A stretch of 64,000 nt of DNA from Symsagittifera roscoffensis (Eukaryota > Xenacoelomorpha > Acoela > Convolutidae), in contig NC_087066.1 in the NCBI RefSeq assembly GCF_963678635.1, positions 32,059,301 to 32,123,300 of the forward strand. Reading direction: 5' to 3'. The notes below the pieces were generated by a model. That model was not told the DNA's origin. It saw only the letters and a program-made list of their open reading frames with translations, and made no database searches. Position numbers and translations under genes: made by a program. Shown here piece by piece: positions 1 through 9,969 of the stretch (its first letter is position 1; the number at the start of each line of letters is the position of its first letter).

Positions 1-475
1 TTGTTCGTCGCTCGGTATTCGTTTTCACAAATTCTTAGATGGTCGGGTTTGCCCAGCGGGCTTGACTCGTGGTCTCTTTTGAGGCCAATCGGGATTCTCA
101 ATCTTTTTCGTTGCTCTTCCTCCTCTCTAAGGAGTGTCTCTCGAGAACTATTCATCGCCGCGTTCCGCCTCGCAATGTCGAGCTCTTCAAATTTAGCCTG
201 GAGGTTTCTTTTCTTTTGAGTCGCTCTTGAACATTTGAAACCGACAATTTTTGTGGTCTCGTGGTCTTCCTCAGGCCTTTTGCTGCATAGAATTTGACTA
301 ATTGGTTTTTTTTTCTCGGGCTCGGTTTCTTCAGGGCTGGTTGTCTTTTGATGGCTAAATCAAATTTACGTATTACTTTTCCATTTTTAGAGTAATTGTG
401 TGGTCTGACTCCCTTACTATTTCCTCCTTGAGTTCTTTATAGAATGGTTCACTCTTCGATCTATCCTAAACTTTT
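1..475 (-). pseudogene. C-terminal basic tail of retrotransposon Pol (fragment)
   Basis: Downstream of the integrase stop the minus strand keeps a protein-like reading in changing frames. It is rich in Lys, Arg and Pro, with the short stretch GKVIRKFDLAIK near 370-400 and then Arg/Lys/Glu-rich sequence. Such lysine/arginine-rich tails are usual after the integrase core of gypsy Pol proteins. There are several stops and at least one frame change. The reading continues off the left edge of the window. The plus-strand ORF over 1-219 is judged a shadow. Confidence 0.5.
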
Positions 476-1566
476 CTATATATAGTGGTCATACCCGGCG
501 GGTCGTTCAGCACTGAGTTTTTTTATGCCCAAGGCATCTCTTTTTTCTGCGCGGGAGAGCACTTTCACTGGAAACCCAGCACTGGTTGGGACATATCTCA
601 CAGCATTAGCAATATCATCCGAAGATGATGAGTTCTCGTTCAGATCTCCGTCCTCAATATCATCGGGGGCGTCCCAGTCGTGTCTTCTTTCTCGACTCAT
701 GAGTTGTAGGCCCTTATCTATGCATAACAAGGTTTTGTTCCAATCAAGGTTATCTGAGGATGGTGACTTGACTAAATTATGCCAGATAGTGTTTGGGGAT
801 CTACCAAAGTGTGCTTCGAAGGGAGAGCAGTTAAGCGACTGTTGTGTTACCGTTCTTAGGCATTTTATTATCATCAGTAACGCAGATTCTAGCGATGGTT
901 TTGGGCGTTCTTGTGCCATAACCAAGAGCCTTTCCTTAATGGTTCTAATTAAGCGTTCAACTAATCCAGTGGCTCTATGGTCACTCACTGGGCTAAATAT
1001 AACTTTATGTTATGTTCGTGGCAAAATTCTCTAACTTCTTTGGAGATAAAACTAGATCCCAGATCTGTTCTGATAGTTCTAGGTATCCCATGTAGTGCTA
1101 TGTGTTTGCAAGGAAAGTTTATGATAGATTTTGCCGATGTGTTGGATGTTATTTGAGCAGAAGGGAATTTTGAAAAATTATCCACGCATACCAAAATGTA
1201 TTTTTTTGTTCCCCATACTAGTGGTAACGGACCGGTGAAGAAATCTAATTCCATTTCTTGGTTTGGTTTTTCGACCGTTGGGAATTTCCCTAGGGTATTA
1301 TGGTTTGAAAAAGGTTTCAAGTTTTTACCTGCTTTAACGCACTCGATACAGTTTTTGCCGTGGACTCGGATTTCACGATAAATTTATGGCCACCAGATGT
1401 ATTGGGTTGCCAGACTTTTCATTGCAAACTGGCCTGGGTGGGCTTCGTGTAACCGGCGGAGCATTGTCGATCTCAAGCATACCGGGATAAATAGTCGATT
1501 GTCCATATAAAGACATCCTCCGCTGACGTGTAAGTTATTCAAATACGATTTACAGTAATTTCCCAA
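476..1566 (-). pseudogene. Retrotransposon integrase (broken)
   Basis: Integrase would insert the element cDNA into host DNA. The zinc-binding (HHCC) part lies at about 1320-1470, with RLHEAHPGQFAMKS followed by WWP and then CIEC. The RNase H-fold core follows: first Asp in LDFFTGPLP (about 1235), second Asp in RTDLGSSF (about 1055), and Glu in TGLVERL (about 960). All three catalytic residues are therefore present. A stop separates the zinc region from the core (about 1384), and a one-base frame change occurs near 985-1000, between the second Asp and the Glu. The C-terminal part to 476 is acidic and Ser-rich (ENSSSSDD). Confidence 0.9.
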
Positions 1567-2095
1567 TAGTAAAATATCTTGTTTGCGGTCTTCCTCAATT
1601 GCTTTATTTATTTTTTTCAGTACTTTTTCAGTACTTTACTTGTTTTGATATGCAGACATAAATTTTGAATCGAATATTTCTGGCCAAGAGAATGAAAATA
1701 TGTTAATTTTGACTGTTTTCTTCTTACTAGGTGATCTTTCTAAGGGATTATCCGACGGGTTGCTAGTACTTGGTGTTAAAGTATCCATGTTTTTAGTTAT
1801 AGAATGTTCTGTCTGTTCAGTAAATTCTAGTTGTTCAGCCATATCTTTCAGTATTTTGTAGTTTGTAAAAAAGTCGTTGATTTTGCAGGATGAGTCACAA
1901 TCTTCCGTTCGCGAGTGAGAATTTTGGCACACTGAAATGTTAGAGTAGTTAACATAGCTTGGAAAGTTTCAGCGGCGTTCGCAATTCGTTTCTCACGTTC
2001 TATTTCTTGGCAGGTCATATGATCTGTCGACTGGCCAATCGTTTTGCAGTGTGTGTATCATGTGCTAAGAAATGTTGGGAGAGTTTATTTCTTAT
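1567..2095 (-). pseudogene. RNase H-integrase linker of retrotransposon Pol
   Basis: This segment lies between the RNase H and integrase domains. An open stretch at 1636-1932 gives a polar, Ser/Thr-rich peptide without a known motif (for example TPSTSNPSDNPLER). The equivalent linker in the second gypsy copy (60788-61210) is also low in recognisable motifs. The remainder is frameshifted. I assign it only by position. Confidence 0.5.
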
Positions 2096-2520
2096 TTAAG
2101 ACCACCAATTTCTCGGCATCAGATGATCAAAACTTAGAAGTGTACTAAATTGATTTACCGAGGCGATAACAAACTTTTCATTGTCGAGTGAGACCGGTAC
2201 GGGTTTGCCCGATGGGTGTCGGGATAGATAATCAACAAGTTCCATGTCTTTACCCGGTAAATGTTCGACGGTAAAGTCGAACGGTAGTAACTTGTCTGCC
2301 CAACGGGTGAGACGTGATTGTGCCGTTTTAGTGTATTTGTCGTCTCTCAGTGCTCCTATTAAGGCTTTATGGTCTGTTAGAATTGAGAATTGTTTGCCCA
2401 GTAAATAGTTTTTAAAATGATCCAATGCCCACACTAGACCCAGCAATTCAAGTTCATTGGTGCGGTATTTTATTTCAGCAACATTTATAAATCTGTTAGC
2501 AAACGCTACGGTTTTCCAAT
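2096..2520 (-). pseudogene. Retrotransposon RNase H domain (5' part deleted)
   Basis: RNase H would degrade the RNA strand during reverse transcription. The reading shows TNELELLGLVWALDHFKNY, then FSILTDHKALIGAL with its TDH block, then SRLTRWADKLLPFDF and HLPGKDM..DYLSRHPSGKP. These are the hallmarks of the C-terminal half of gypsy RNase H and the tether. The N-terminal half, with its first catalytic Asp, is missing: the reading joins almost directly to RT motif B near 2520, so the deletion removes the end of RT and the start of RNase H. The second gypsy copy at 61331-61789 keeps the equivalent segment, which supports a true deletion. Confidence 0.88.
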
Positions 2521-2802
2521 TCCCCCGTGTTGAGTGTTTGGTAGTTTTTCCGTCAGACGGTCCATTATGCGTTGAAACTCATTAGGCATATCGCCTAGTT
2601 CATAGAATCCGGTTTTAAAACGGTAAGAGCCTGTTACTTCTCCCCCCACGATGTTGAAATTACATTGCTTACTTGCCTTTTTTGAAAGTGGTATTTGATT
2701 ATATGCGTACTTTAGATCGATCGATGAGAACCAAATGTTTTTTTCGTCGTGGCCGCTAATCGTAACAGCTACTTTATCAATTAGTTCAAATAGATTCGGC
2801 AT
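2506..2802 (-). pseudogene. Retrotransposon reverse transcriptase, catalytic YxDD part deleted
   Basis: The reverse transcriptase core shows motif A (WFSSIDLKYAYNQIPLS at about 2700-2735, with its catalytic Asp) and the following block GSYRFKTGFYELGDMPNEF with the FQRIMD helix. Fifteen residues after FQRIMD the protein stops and the DNA passes directly into RNase H sequence. The YxDD box, thumb and connection domain are absent. By comparison with typical gypsy spacing about 200 residues are lost. Upstream, 2803-3083 carries the RT N-terminus in a disrupted frame. Confidence 0.88.
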
Positions 2803-3083
2803 TTGATATCTGTTGCGAAATATCTGTTTGTTCAGTAATTTCGAGTTTAATGCTAGTTTAATTGATCCGTCTCTTTTGGTTGTTATTACGATAGGGGAGA
2901 TGAAACAATCTTCAGAGCATCTAGACAGTTTTTCGATGTGGCCATCTCTTAGTAGTTGGTCAATACATAGTTTAACTTTAGGGAGAAGATGAATTGGAAT
3001 GCGTTTCTCCTTTACCTGTATTGGCTTTATTGGTTCGTTAAAATAAGTGTAAACTATGAAACTCTTTGATCTACCGGATCTTT

Positions 3084-3676
3084 TTATGAGGTCTGAAAAT
3101 TTTTTATTATGTATTCTTTAAACTCACTTTGTGATGGTGTGTCTTGGTTTTGCTCAGGTTTCTTGTCCGATGCAAATCTTATTTGATTAACGTCTATCCC
3201 GTTGGGTGATCCTTTCTGAGTTCTCCGTAGTTCTGGCCCGTTGGGTGGAGGTTGTTTTTGGAGTACTACTATTCTCAGATTTGGTAATATGTCGTTTCCG
3301 AGGAGAATTTTTTCTGCACCCTCGGTAATGAAAAATTTCTGATCACTAGCGTTCCAACCCTTTGATTGAATTCTCACCCGAACTCTTCCGATGATGTTTA
3401 TTGTGCTCCAAAGCCTTGGTACGCTTTCTTTGTTAGTTCGTCTACGGGTTCTAGTTATAAAAATCTATCTCGTATCTTCAGTTCGTAAAGTAAGTCTTTT
3501 TTCATGAATGAGACTGGACTTGCTGAGTCAATCTGTATTTCTGTGCGGTAAGGATTGAAATTTCCCAATGATACCATCAACGTCTTTTTTAGTTCTAAAC
3601 CTTCGTGGTTAAATACGGTTCTCACTCCGCGTTCGATCTTGTGTTCAACTGCATTTATTTGGGTATCTGCATCCAC
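3084..3676 (-). pseudogene. Retrotransposon aspartic protease and PR-RT linker (broken)
   Basis: The aspartic protease would process Gag-Pol. The active-site block reads IQIDSASPVSF (about 3520-3550), with the Asp followed by Ser-Ala instead of the usual Thr/Ser-Gly. The C-terminal ILLGNDILPNL (about 3280-3310) matches the end of the protease fold. The two halves lie in different frames (breaks between 3377 and 3455). The Pol frame is minus one relative to gag and is already open upstream of the gag stop at 3697. That arrangement fits minus-one frameshift expression, as is common in metazoan gypsy elements. Confidence 0.85.
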
Positions 3677-3696
3677 TGCTAGAACTAGAAAATCAT

Positions 3697-4746
3697 CTAA
3701 GTTAACTTCGAATTCGGGATTTTCCTGCGGGTTAGCGCTGGTGTTTTCGTTTTCCAGGGTTGTTTGGTTTTTTCTACTATGTTTGTGTGTGTTCGCACTA
3801 AACTCCTGCAGTGTTTTGCAAAGTGGCCTTCACGTCCGCACGTAGTGCACTTTCTGTCTCTAGCTGGGTATGTAATTAGGTGTCCTTTCTTGAACTGCTG
3901 ACCACAGTTGCGGCACTTATTGTTTTCGACGATATTTAAAATTGGTTCGTTTTTGATGTATTGTGGTCTCTGTACCGCGTTATAGGTAGGAAATTGTAGG
4001 TACTGTTGATGAATTTTGGTACCTTTCGTACCTTTCTCATGGACTAGTACATAAGATGGTACGTTTTCTGGAGTTAAGTATTCAATGCTTAATTTCTTTT
4101 GTATTTCAACGTTTCGCATGTTTGTAATGAAGATGTCTCTGACTAACTCAGACTCGAGCTGACCCAGCTTACAGTTTTTTGCTAACTCAGATAGGATTTT
4201 CTCTAACGACTTGTTCTCTTTCTGTCTCCGACCAAAGAATTTAAATCTTTCGTATGTTAGATTTGTAGTGACCATGAAAGTAGTTTTGAGTAATTCCCAG
4301 AATTCAGCAAAGTTAATATCCAGTATTCTTTTCCCGGGATTTTTATGTGAGAAGCATTTCTGTCCTTCTCTTCCGAGAGCCAGGTATAGTTGTGATTTTA
4401 ACTTCTTGTCAATATCTGCGATTTGAAGTCCGTTGAACATTGCATTGTCTTCTACCTTCCTCCGTCTCATTTCTTTGTTGTAATTTTGGATAGCTATTCG
4501 GTGTTGTTCTTCTTTTTCCGCCCGGCGGGCTTAATCATCGGATGATTCCGCTGGTTCTGCCATTAGGTATGCTTATTCGGTTCTTATCGGCGGGTTGATT
4601 ACTTCTTCAATGTCCACGGAACCTTTCGCGATGATAATTAACTGGAACTTTTCAGACCATCTTTTCCAGTCGTGTTGGTTTTCACTCGATGTGTTGTTCC
4701 AAAAAAACTCTAGTCCTCGTAGGTTCGACTCGTTTGACTGCGCCAT
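3697..4746 (-). pseudogene. Retrotransposon Gag with CCHC zinc knuckles (two in-frame stops)
   Basis: Gag would form the particle and bind the RNA genome. The ATG at 4746 (peptide start MAQSNESNLRGLEFFWNN) is in frame with the long open part from 4470. Two in-frame TAA codons fall between them. The capsid-like helical region is followed by two zinc-knuckle sites near 3800-3920. One is imperfect (CRNCGQQ...GH), and one is a good CX2CX4HX4C (CTTCGREGHFAKHC). About 350 codons is a usual Gag length for this group. Confidence 0.88.
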
Positions 4747-5080
4747 GTTTTAAAAAATAGGATAAACCGTCTATAGGTTGTTAAAGGTTGGACTTAAACT
4801 AAGACTAATTTAAGACAGGTCGGGTTAAGATTCCTACGTTTAGTTGTAGGCTTTTATTTAAGACTAAATAAAAGACTAAGGTAACTACGCTAAAGTTAAG
4901 AGGTAACAAAAAGGTTAAATTAAGATTAGTTCCGTCAGATTGGTTCCATATCAAAATTAGACAACGAACAATCTCTCTAGATCTACCAAAAGCCGTTGGG
5001 CTTTTGGCCGGTATTTTTAAATTAACATAGACATAGATCAGAGTTTAATATAATTTAGAGGTTATAATGTTAGCGTAAAG
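4747..5080. promoter_or_regulatory. 5' leader / probable 5' LTR region of the gypsy element
   Basis: Upstream of gag on the minus strand is an AT-rich noncoding stretch with repeated aagactaa / taagact words (about 4795-4880). It must hold the primer-binding site and at least part of the 5' LTR. I cannot set LTR edges because the partner LTR is outside the window. Its extent on the right is uncertain and could include part of the ORFs after 5089. Confidence 0.4.
4986..5007. repeat. Perfect 9-bp inverted repeat (hairpin)
   Basis: CCAAAAGCC (4986-4994) and GGCTTTTGG (4999-5007) form a perfect 9-bp stem with a 4-base loop. It lies in the presumed leader or LTR of the minus-strand retrotransposon and could be an RNA structural signal. 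Confidence 0.7.
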
Positions 5081-5088
5081 TATCACCT

Positions 5089-5510
5089 TTGACAGTAACG
5101 ACAAAGGAAAGTTCAGAGAACGAGCAAAATGAATTGCCATTGGTAACACCGGCACCATCAAGTTTGCGGAAGACTAATCGACCAAGGGGAAGAGTGCACG
5201 GCGGGGAGCTTAGCTTTCAAAGAAAGGCCCAGTTAGTCTCAAGAAAGGGCCAGTTTGTCCTAATAAAAGTCCGAGGCCAAAAAAGCGAAAAACTGATAAG
5301 AGACATTTTAACCGTTAAATGGGTCGCTTTCATTGGGGAACGGACTATATTCAGGACGATGCTCAGATCTTAGACAAAGAAGTTTCAGTACACTTTGTGG
5401 ACGTCCTTGGTAAAATGAGGAAGATCGTGAAGCACGCGAAAGTGGTGCCTCCAATTACGGTTGCACAAGAAACAAAGATGGATTGTTTCAGATTGAAGAC
5501 CTTAAACTAG
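5089..5510 (+). pseudogene. Unidentified broken ORF, GC-richer, beside the retrotransposon
   Basis: Two overlapping plus-strand frames (5089-5373, which lacks an ATG, and 5319-5510) together read like one protein with a frameshift near 5310-5330. The first part is basic (NRPRGRVHGGELSFQRK) and the second contains VSVHFVDVLGKMRKIVKH. Base composition is clearly GC-richer than the following 3 kb and like the adjacent gypsy element. It may be a gene fragment of another retroelement or an accessory sequence of this one. I recognise no domain. Confidence 0.35.
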
Positions 5511-5555
5511 GTACTCGAATGCCAAATTTAAAACAGAGCTAGACAGATAAAACCG

Positions 5556-5834
5556 ATGACATCCAGAGAGGTATCAGGAGACGAGATTCTAGCAGCGCCC
5601 GGGGCGCAAACGATAGAAGAGTTGCCTGAGGTAGAAACGACAGACCAGATATTGCCACCGGCTATGAATATATTGCCACAGAACACGAAAGATCAGGAGG
5701 ACCCGAAGGTCACGATGATTAAGGGCACGGTGGATCTCGCGGTCATAAGTGGAGACTCTAGTGGAGCGCTAGCTACTGATAATCTAGAAATAGCTGTCAA
5801 ATTATCGGCCATTAGTATGACCGAAGAAGACTAG
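5556..5834 (+). CDS. Hypothetical acidic protein, 92 aa
   Basis: A complete ORF from ATG at 5556 to TAG at 5834. It is acidic and rich in Glu, Asp, Ala, Thr and Val (for example TIEELPEVETTDQILPP), with no Cys and no membrane segment. It follows the ORF at 5089-5510 by 45 bases on the same strand, and GC-rich composition ends within about 30 bases of its stop. It could be the 3' part of the same lost gene. No family recognised. Confidence 0.3.
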   Translation: MTSREVSGDEILAAPGAQTIEELPEVETTDQILPPAMNILPQNTKDQEDPKVTMIKGTVDLAVISGDSSGALATDNLEIAVKLSAISMTEED

Positions 5835-7530
5835 TGACAAACACTTGAGCGTCTTGAGAATCTTTCGAAATAATAATTTCAAAACTTGGCCAGAAAGGGG
5901 CTAAACCTACTTTAGACAGAAACTTAAGTGTGAAATTTTATAGCTTGAAATTTAAAAATGTAGCAGTTTGATTGAATCCATATACTGATTTTGAATTAGT
6001 TGGAGCGTAGTGTAATGGAGACGGGTATTAGGCATAGGCATATTACGTTATTCTGTATTATGTAACTTGCAATTAGTAGCAAAGGTCAACATGATTGTTA
6101 GCCATGTGTTCACGGATCACCAGTGGCAACGGTGACAGCTCATAGCTAAAGTTGACTTCTTACCTCTCTTTCAAATTACCTTGTGTCGTTAAGTGCCTTA
6201 TGAGTATTTTTCAACAAAAGGCATGTGGTAATTTTATCAATAGCGGTTCAGTTTTGATCTAAAATTTTCAACTGATAAACAACTAAAGTTCGTCAAAATA
6301 TTATAGTTTTCACTAATGAAATGCGTACTGAAATGTCGCAGTAAACTGCATAACTTTTCCTTGATAGAAAAACGAAAAAAACTGACTAATATTGCTCTTA
6401 ATTCTTATTCTGAGGACGCGCAAATGGGATTTCTTTGAGATTGGAAGCTGATTTCAGTCGTAAATATAGTTATTCAGTTCACCCACTTTTTTGCTTTCCT
6501 GCCCTTGGGCTAACATGTTTGCAGAGCACATATCTCATATACTTGTGTGCGCGTCATGTCACTCTTTTGTTATGCAATTCGAATGAAGCCTGTAATTGAC
6601 AGATGGCATGCGGCTTGAAAAGAAAGGGGAATAAGTGAACAAATCCTATCTCACCGGTTGGTAAGAATTCCTTATTGAGACGATTGCCTGATGAACAGAA
6701 AATAAATAGGAGGCTAGTTACTGGAACAAACAACACTATAATAGTAGGTAACTACCAATCTAGTGATGACCTCGGTATTTATTCAGTGAATATGTGTGTT
6801 GTATCAAAAATCAAATATTCAGAAGAGATTACATTTTCAGAGTTTATTGTGAAGAAATAATTAGATCACCTTTTATCCCCGGCCATTTTGTGAAAACATG
6901 GAAAAAACCTCCTTTACAGGGAAAATTCCCAATACACCTCATAATGGGGGGAATTAACCATGAGAGTACCTTAAATGGAGGAAGAACTTGAATTTAGGGA
7001 GAAAATTTTGCGGAAATCTTTATCTGTTATTCCGGGGAGTATTTTTCCACTTAACTGCTTGCGCTTTGGGCTATTTTGATATTCGTTCGCTCCATTGCTG
7101 GAGATATGATTATGTAGTGTTAACAAGTCAATCAGAATTTGGGGGCAGAACATATGGGCTACGGGTAGCAATCATTTGATGCCAATTGTAATCAAGATTC
7201 AGACCCCAATTTGCAAGGGGATGTTTTTCAGCTGTCAGTCAATTTTCACAACGAGAGCCAAAAGCTGATAAGATAAACTGAACAGTATTTATTTTTAAAA
7301 ATGCAAAAATTACTTTATCATTTGGGATTAAAGCTTATGCAACGTTGGAATTGATGCTGTCTCTACCTTGTGGTTTTAATAAAATTAAGGGGCAGCTCTT
7401 TTTTTTACTTGAAACGGTGCATAACTGAAAAAAAAATTAAAAAATGTACAAAATCGAGCTGTGCTCAAAACTCTTATGAATTTGTTTCAAAGTTTGCCTC
7501 TCAATTCACAAAACTTACTTTTTATCGAAG

Positions 7531-7686
7531 TTTCTTAAACAATCATCATCATACTAGATTGAGAAAGTTTTCATAATTATACTAGATTTCATTAGCATGC
7601 TAAACAATCATTATGGTACTAAGTTTGAGCAACGTTTCACTTTTTTCCCAAAATTTTTAAACAATTATTATCATACTAAGTTTGAG
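7531..7686 (+). repeat. Three dispersed direct repeats of about 30 bp
   Basis: The words TTAAACAATCATCATCATAC, CTAAACAATCATTATGGTAC and TTAAACAATTATTATCATAC, each followed by TAGATTGAG or TAAGTTTGAG, start near 7535, 7600 and 7656. They are short diverged direct repeats of unknown origin. Confidence 0.6.
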
Positions 7687-8929
7687 TTTGAAAAAAAAAG
7701 ATTGATCCACTATTTGACAGTTTGCCTACATTATGAAATGAAACTATTATATTTATACGCCAAAAAGCATAAAATGAAAAAGTAACAGACTACTTGATTT
7801 CATTCTACGTACTATATTTATTTTCCTAGCATTCGCCACAAAAAAAACTGTAATTAGGTCGTTAGGGTAATGGTAGTTCCGTTAAACCTTCAGTTCGGAT
7901 GCTAATTATCCAATATTTTCTTTTCATCAATCAAGGCGTATGATGGAATGGATATGCAAGTTTCCGGTTGCCCCCCTCGCCGGCCCCAAACACAAATAGA
8001 AGCTGTGTGGGAAAAGTTTCGATGATAGGTTGAATGATTTCAGTTGAAAAAGAATTTTTACAGTTAACCTGGGTAAAATTAAATGATCAATGTAATAATC
8101 AGTGGGTGTCTGTTAGCTTTTTTCATAAACTCGCAAAATTGGAATCCACTGTAAATGAACCCTGAATTCTACAAAGGATAAGATATCAGGAAGTATTTAT
8201 CTATCTGGGATCTCGTGGCATTTATTTCTCGGCGAAAACCGTCAAACTACTTCATTTAAACACTCTTGGTGGCCCGTTACTTTGGTAGGGTTGGCTTTCA
8301 GGGTCAATAAACGAGAATTTTATAGCTTCAATTAGCCCAAAAACTAAGCTCAATTCAAACTATTTTCTAGCACTTTCTATTTTAAAAGATTTGATATGGA
8401 CTGCTCAACAAGATTTATATATTTTTCGCTTCAACAGACTTGAGACCTGTGAACTTTTTAATAATCTTCTTCTATTTCCCAGTAGCGAATTTCTACAACT
8501 TGAGGACTAACTGAACGCAGTTAAGCGTAAATGAAAAATAAATCTAGTAACCATTAAGGAGATCCGCGATCTAGAGTAGTCTACCAAACAACATCCAGCC
8601 TCTAAATAGGGCTTAACTTCTTAGGTCCTTTGATTACTTTAATTGTTTCCTAGATGTTTTTTGATCCCGTATTCGAAATATAACCAATAACAAATGTTGG
8701 CTTGAGGGGATTTTTATAGCCAAATAAAAAAATTTATTTGAGACTTTCGATTGTGGATTTTGTTTTCTGCTACCCTTCTGTTGCGATAGATTAAGCCAGA
8801 TGTCTCCGACCTTGTGAGTTTTCCATGTTTGCTCTAGTCTGTTTCTGTCAAAATCTCGAGAAAGTGTTGCCTACTTTGAAGCATTATACGTTCTTCACTT
8901 TGAACAAAGAATCAATAATCGATATTTTC

Positions 8930-9390
8930 TCTTGCCACAGAAGCGTCCTCAAATAGAGCCAAGTGCTTCCCATCCCTCCATTCACCCTGTTTGCTGATAA
9001 ATATAGCAGACACTCTCTTCACTCCTTCAGAATTCGTTCATGCTTATCTACACCTTTCAGTCTAACACACACTCGCTATTTGCAGGGCTAAAAGCCCGTT
9101 TATCAGTCTCTCTATCTTAGAGCGGTCTGTGAAAAGTAAAGGAAAAACGATCGCAGCTCCAATCCAAATCAAATAGCGAAGTGTGAATGGAAAGATAGAT
9201 AGGATTCTTCTAGGTGTGAAAATCTATTTGCTCAGCTTCAGCTACCAGTCAACAACCTGCCCCGCCGGAAGCACACAAGTCCTTAATTGACACTCATCCA
9301 TTTGATCACGTGGTGCTACCTTTTCAGGCGCCCAGCGTGAACAAGGAAGCACTTCACCCTCGTTTTTGGACTGACTCAATTATTAAAAAT
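8930..9390 (+). other. GC-richer patch with TATA/initiator-like sequence; possible 5' end of a host gene
   Basis: Compared with flanks of roughly one-third GC or less, this patch is visibly GC-richer and has longer open stretches. At 8996-9006 GATAAATATAG resembles a TATA box, and TTCAGAATTCG lies about 30 bases downstream, where an arthropod-like initiator would sit. From about 9225 to 9490 one plus-strand frame stays open for more than 80 codons without an ATG (includes PAPPEAHKSLIDTHPFDHVV), after an AG at TTTGCTCAG. This could be an exon but no protein family is recognised. Confidence 0.25.
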
Positions 9391-9808
9391 GAATTTCAAT
9401 CATGCAAAAAAGTAACATCATTGGAATATTGCTCAATTATTTGCACCTGCGGTGGTAAATCTAGAAGTTTTACAGAAGAGAAGTCTTGAACAGAAACGCT
9501 CCTCCAATTTTCTTGTTTCTTAGTGCTAACCAAACTTCCTAAGTTCAAATGAAATGTTCTTGAATTGTCAAGTAAAAAAAACTATGCTGATAAAACACGG
9601 TAAATTAAAAAACTATACCTTTCTTGATAACTTCAAGGGATTTGAACCAAAAAAAAGTAAAACATGCATCATGACAGTTCAAGAAAACGTACCATGATTA
9701 CTGCTAATAATGCAATAATCTGTTAGTATACCGCAAAACTCCAAACACTTAATCTGAACTGGCTAACATATTTAAGAAATCAACAAAAAGACTGAACCCT
9801 TGACCTAC

Positions 9809-9963
9809 CCCGTTGTGGTCGTAGGTGACACCTTTGACCTTGACGTCATTTGGAACCGTGTAAGTACACTCCAGATTCGCCTGGGTTCCCTCGTTTGCTA
9901 TCGTCTTGGGTGCACATATAACCTCCAGTTTTGGACTCTGAGCACAGTTGATAGCATGGAACG
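9809..9963 (-). CDS. Candidate internal exon, Ig-like domain protein (host)
   Basis: On the minus strand a good acceptor (TGTGTTTTAG) precedes 9963 and a good donor (GTAGGTCA) follows 9809, bounding a 155-base open segment. It encodes a Cys-rich start and then KLEVICAPKTIANEGTQANL followed by ECTY and V...GVTYDHNG. This looks like the first half of an immunoglobulin V-type fold: an initial strand, a Gly/Ala-flanked Cys strand (NLECTY), then the C strand, where the usual Trp is Tyr. The second half of the domain would be in another exon, which I could not find nearby. Ig assignment is an inference from this pattern only. Confidence 0.35.
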
Positions 9964-9969
9964 CTAAAA

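Larger units (their letters stand above)
1..4746 (-). mobile_element. Ty3/gypsy-type LTR retrotransposon, degenerate, truncated by window start
   Basis: The minus strand carries, in order from 4746 down to 1, gag, aspartic protease, reverse transcriptase, RNase H, linker, integrase and a basic Pol tail. This is the Ty3/gypsy order, with integrase after RNase H. Frames change several times and stops occur in nearly every domain, so the copy is dead. The 3' LTR would lie left of the window and is not seen. The family resembles the gypsy remnants at 56900-64000: both have the protease core DSASPV, the zinc-binding integrase region ending in WWP, and similar RNase H spacing. The sequence is GC-richer than the flanking DNA. 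Confidence 0.93.
5860..9808. other. Noncoding, no gene recognised
   Basis: AT-rich DNA with frequent stops in all frames. The short ORFs at 6675-7179 and 7370-7785 have no coding character. There is a small direct-repeat group at 7531-7686 and a GC-richer patch at 8930-9390, listed separately. Confidence 0.6.

Noticed and set aside
7855-7912. tRNA-like sequence (GGTAATGGTAG ... AGTTCGGATGC)
   Set aside because: Superficial A-box/B-box resemblance only; no acceptor or anticodon stem can be formed convincingly.
9240-9390. Minus-strand Cys-containing reading as another exon of the Ig-like gene
   Set aside because: No Ig C-terminal motif (DxxxYxC) and splice sites are weak; the opposite strand is equally open.
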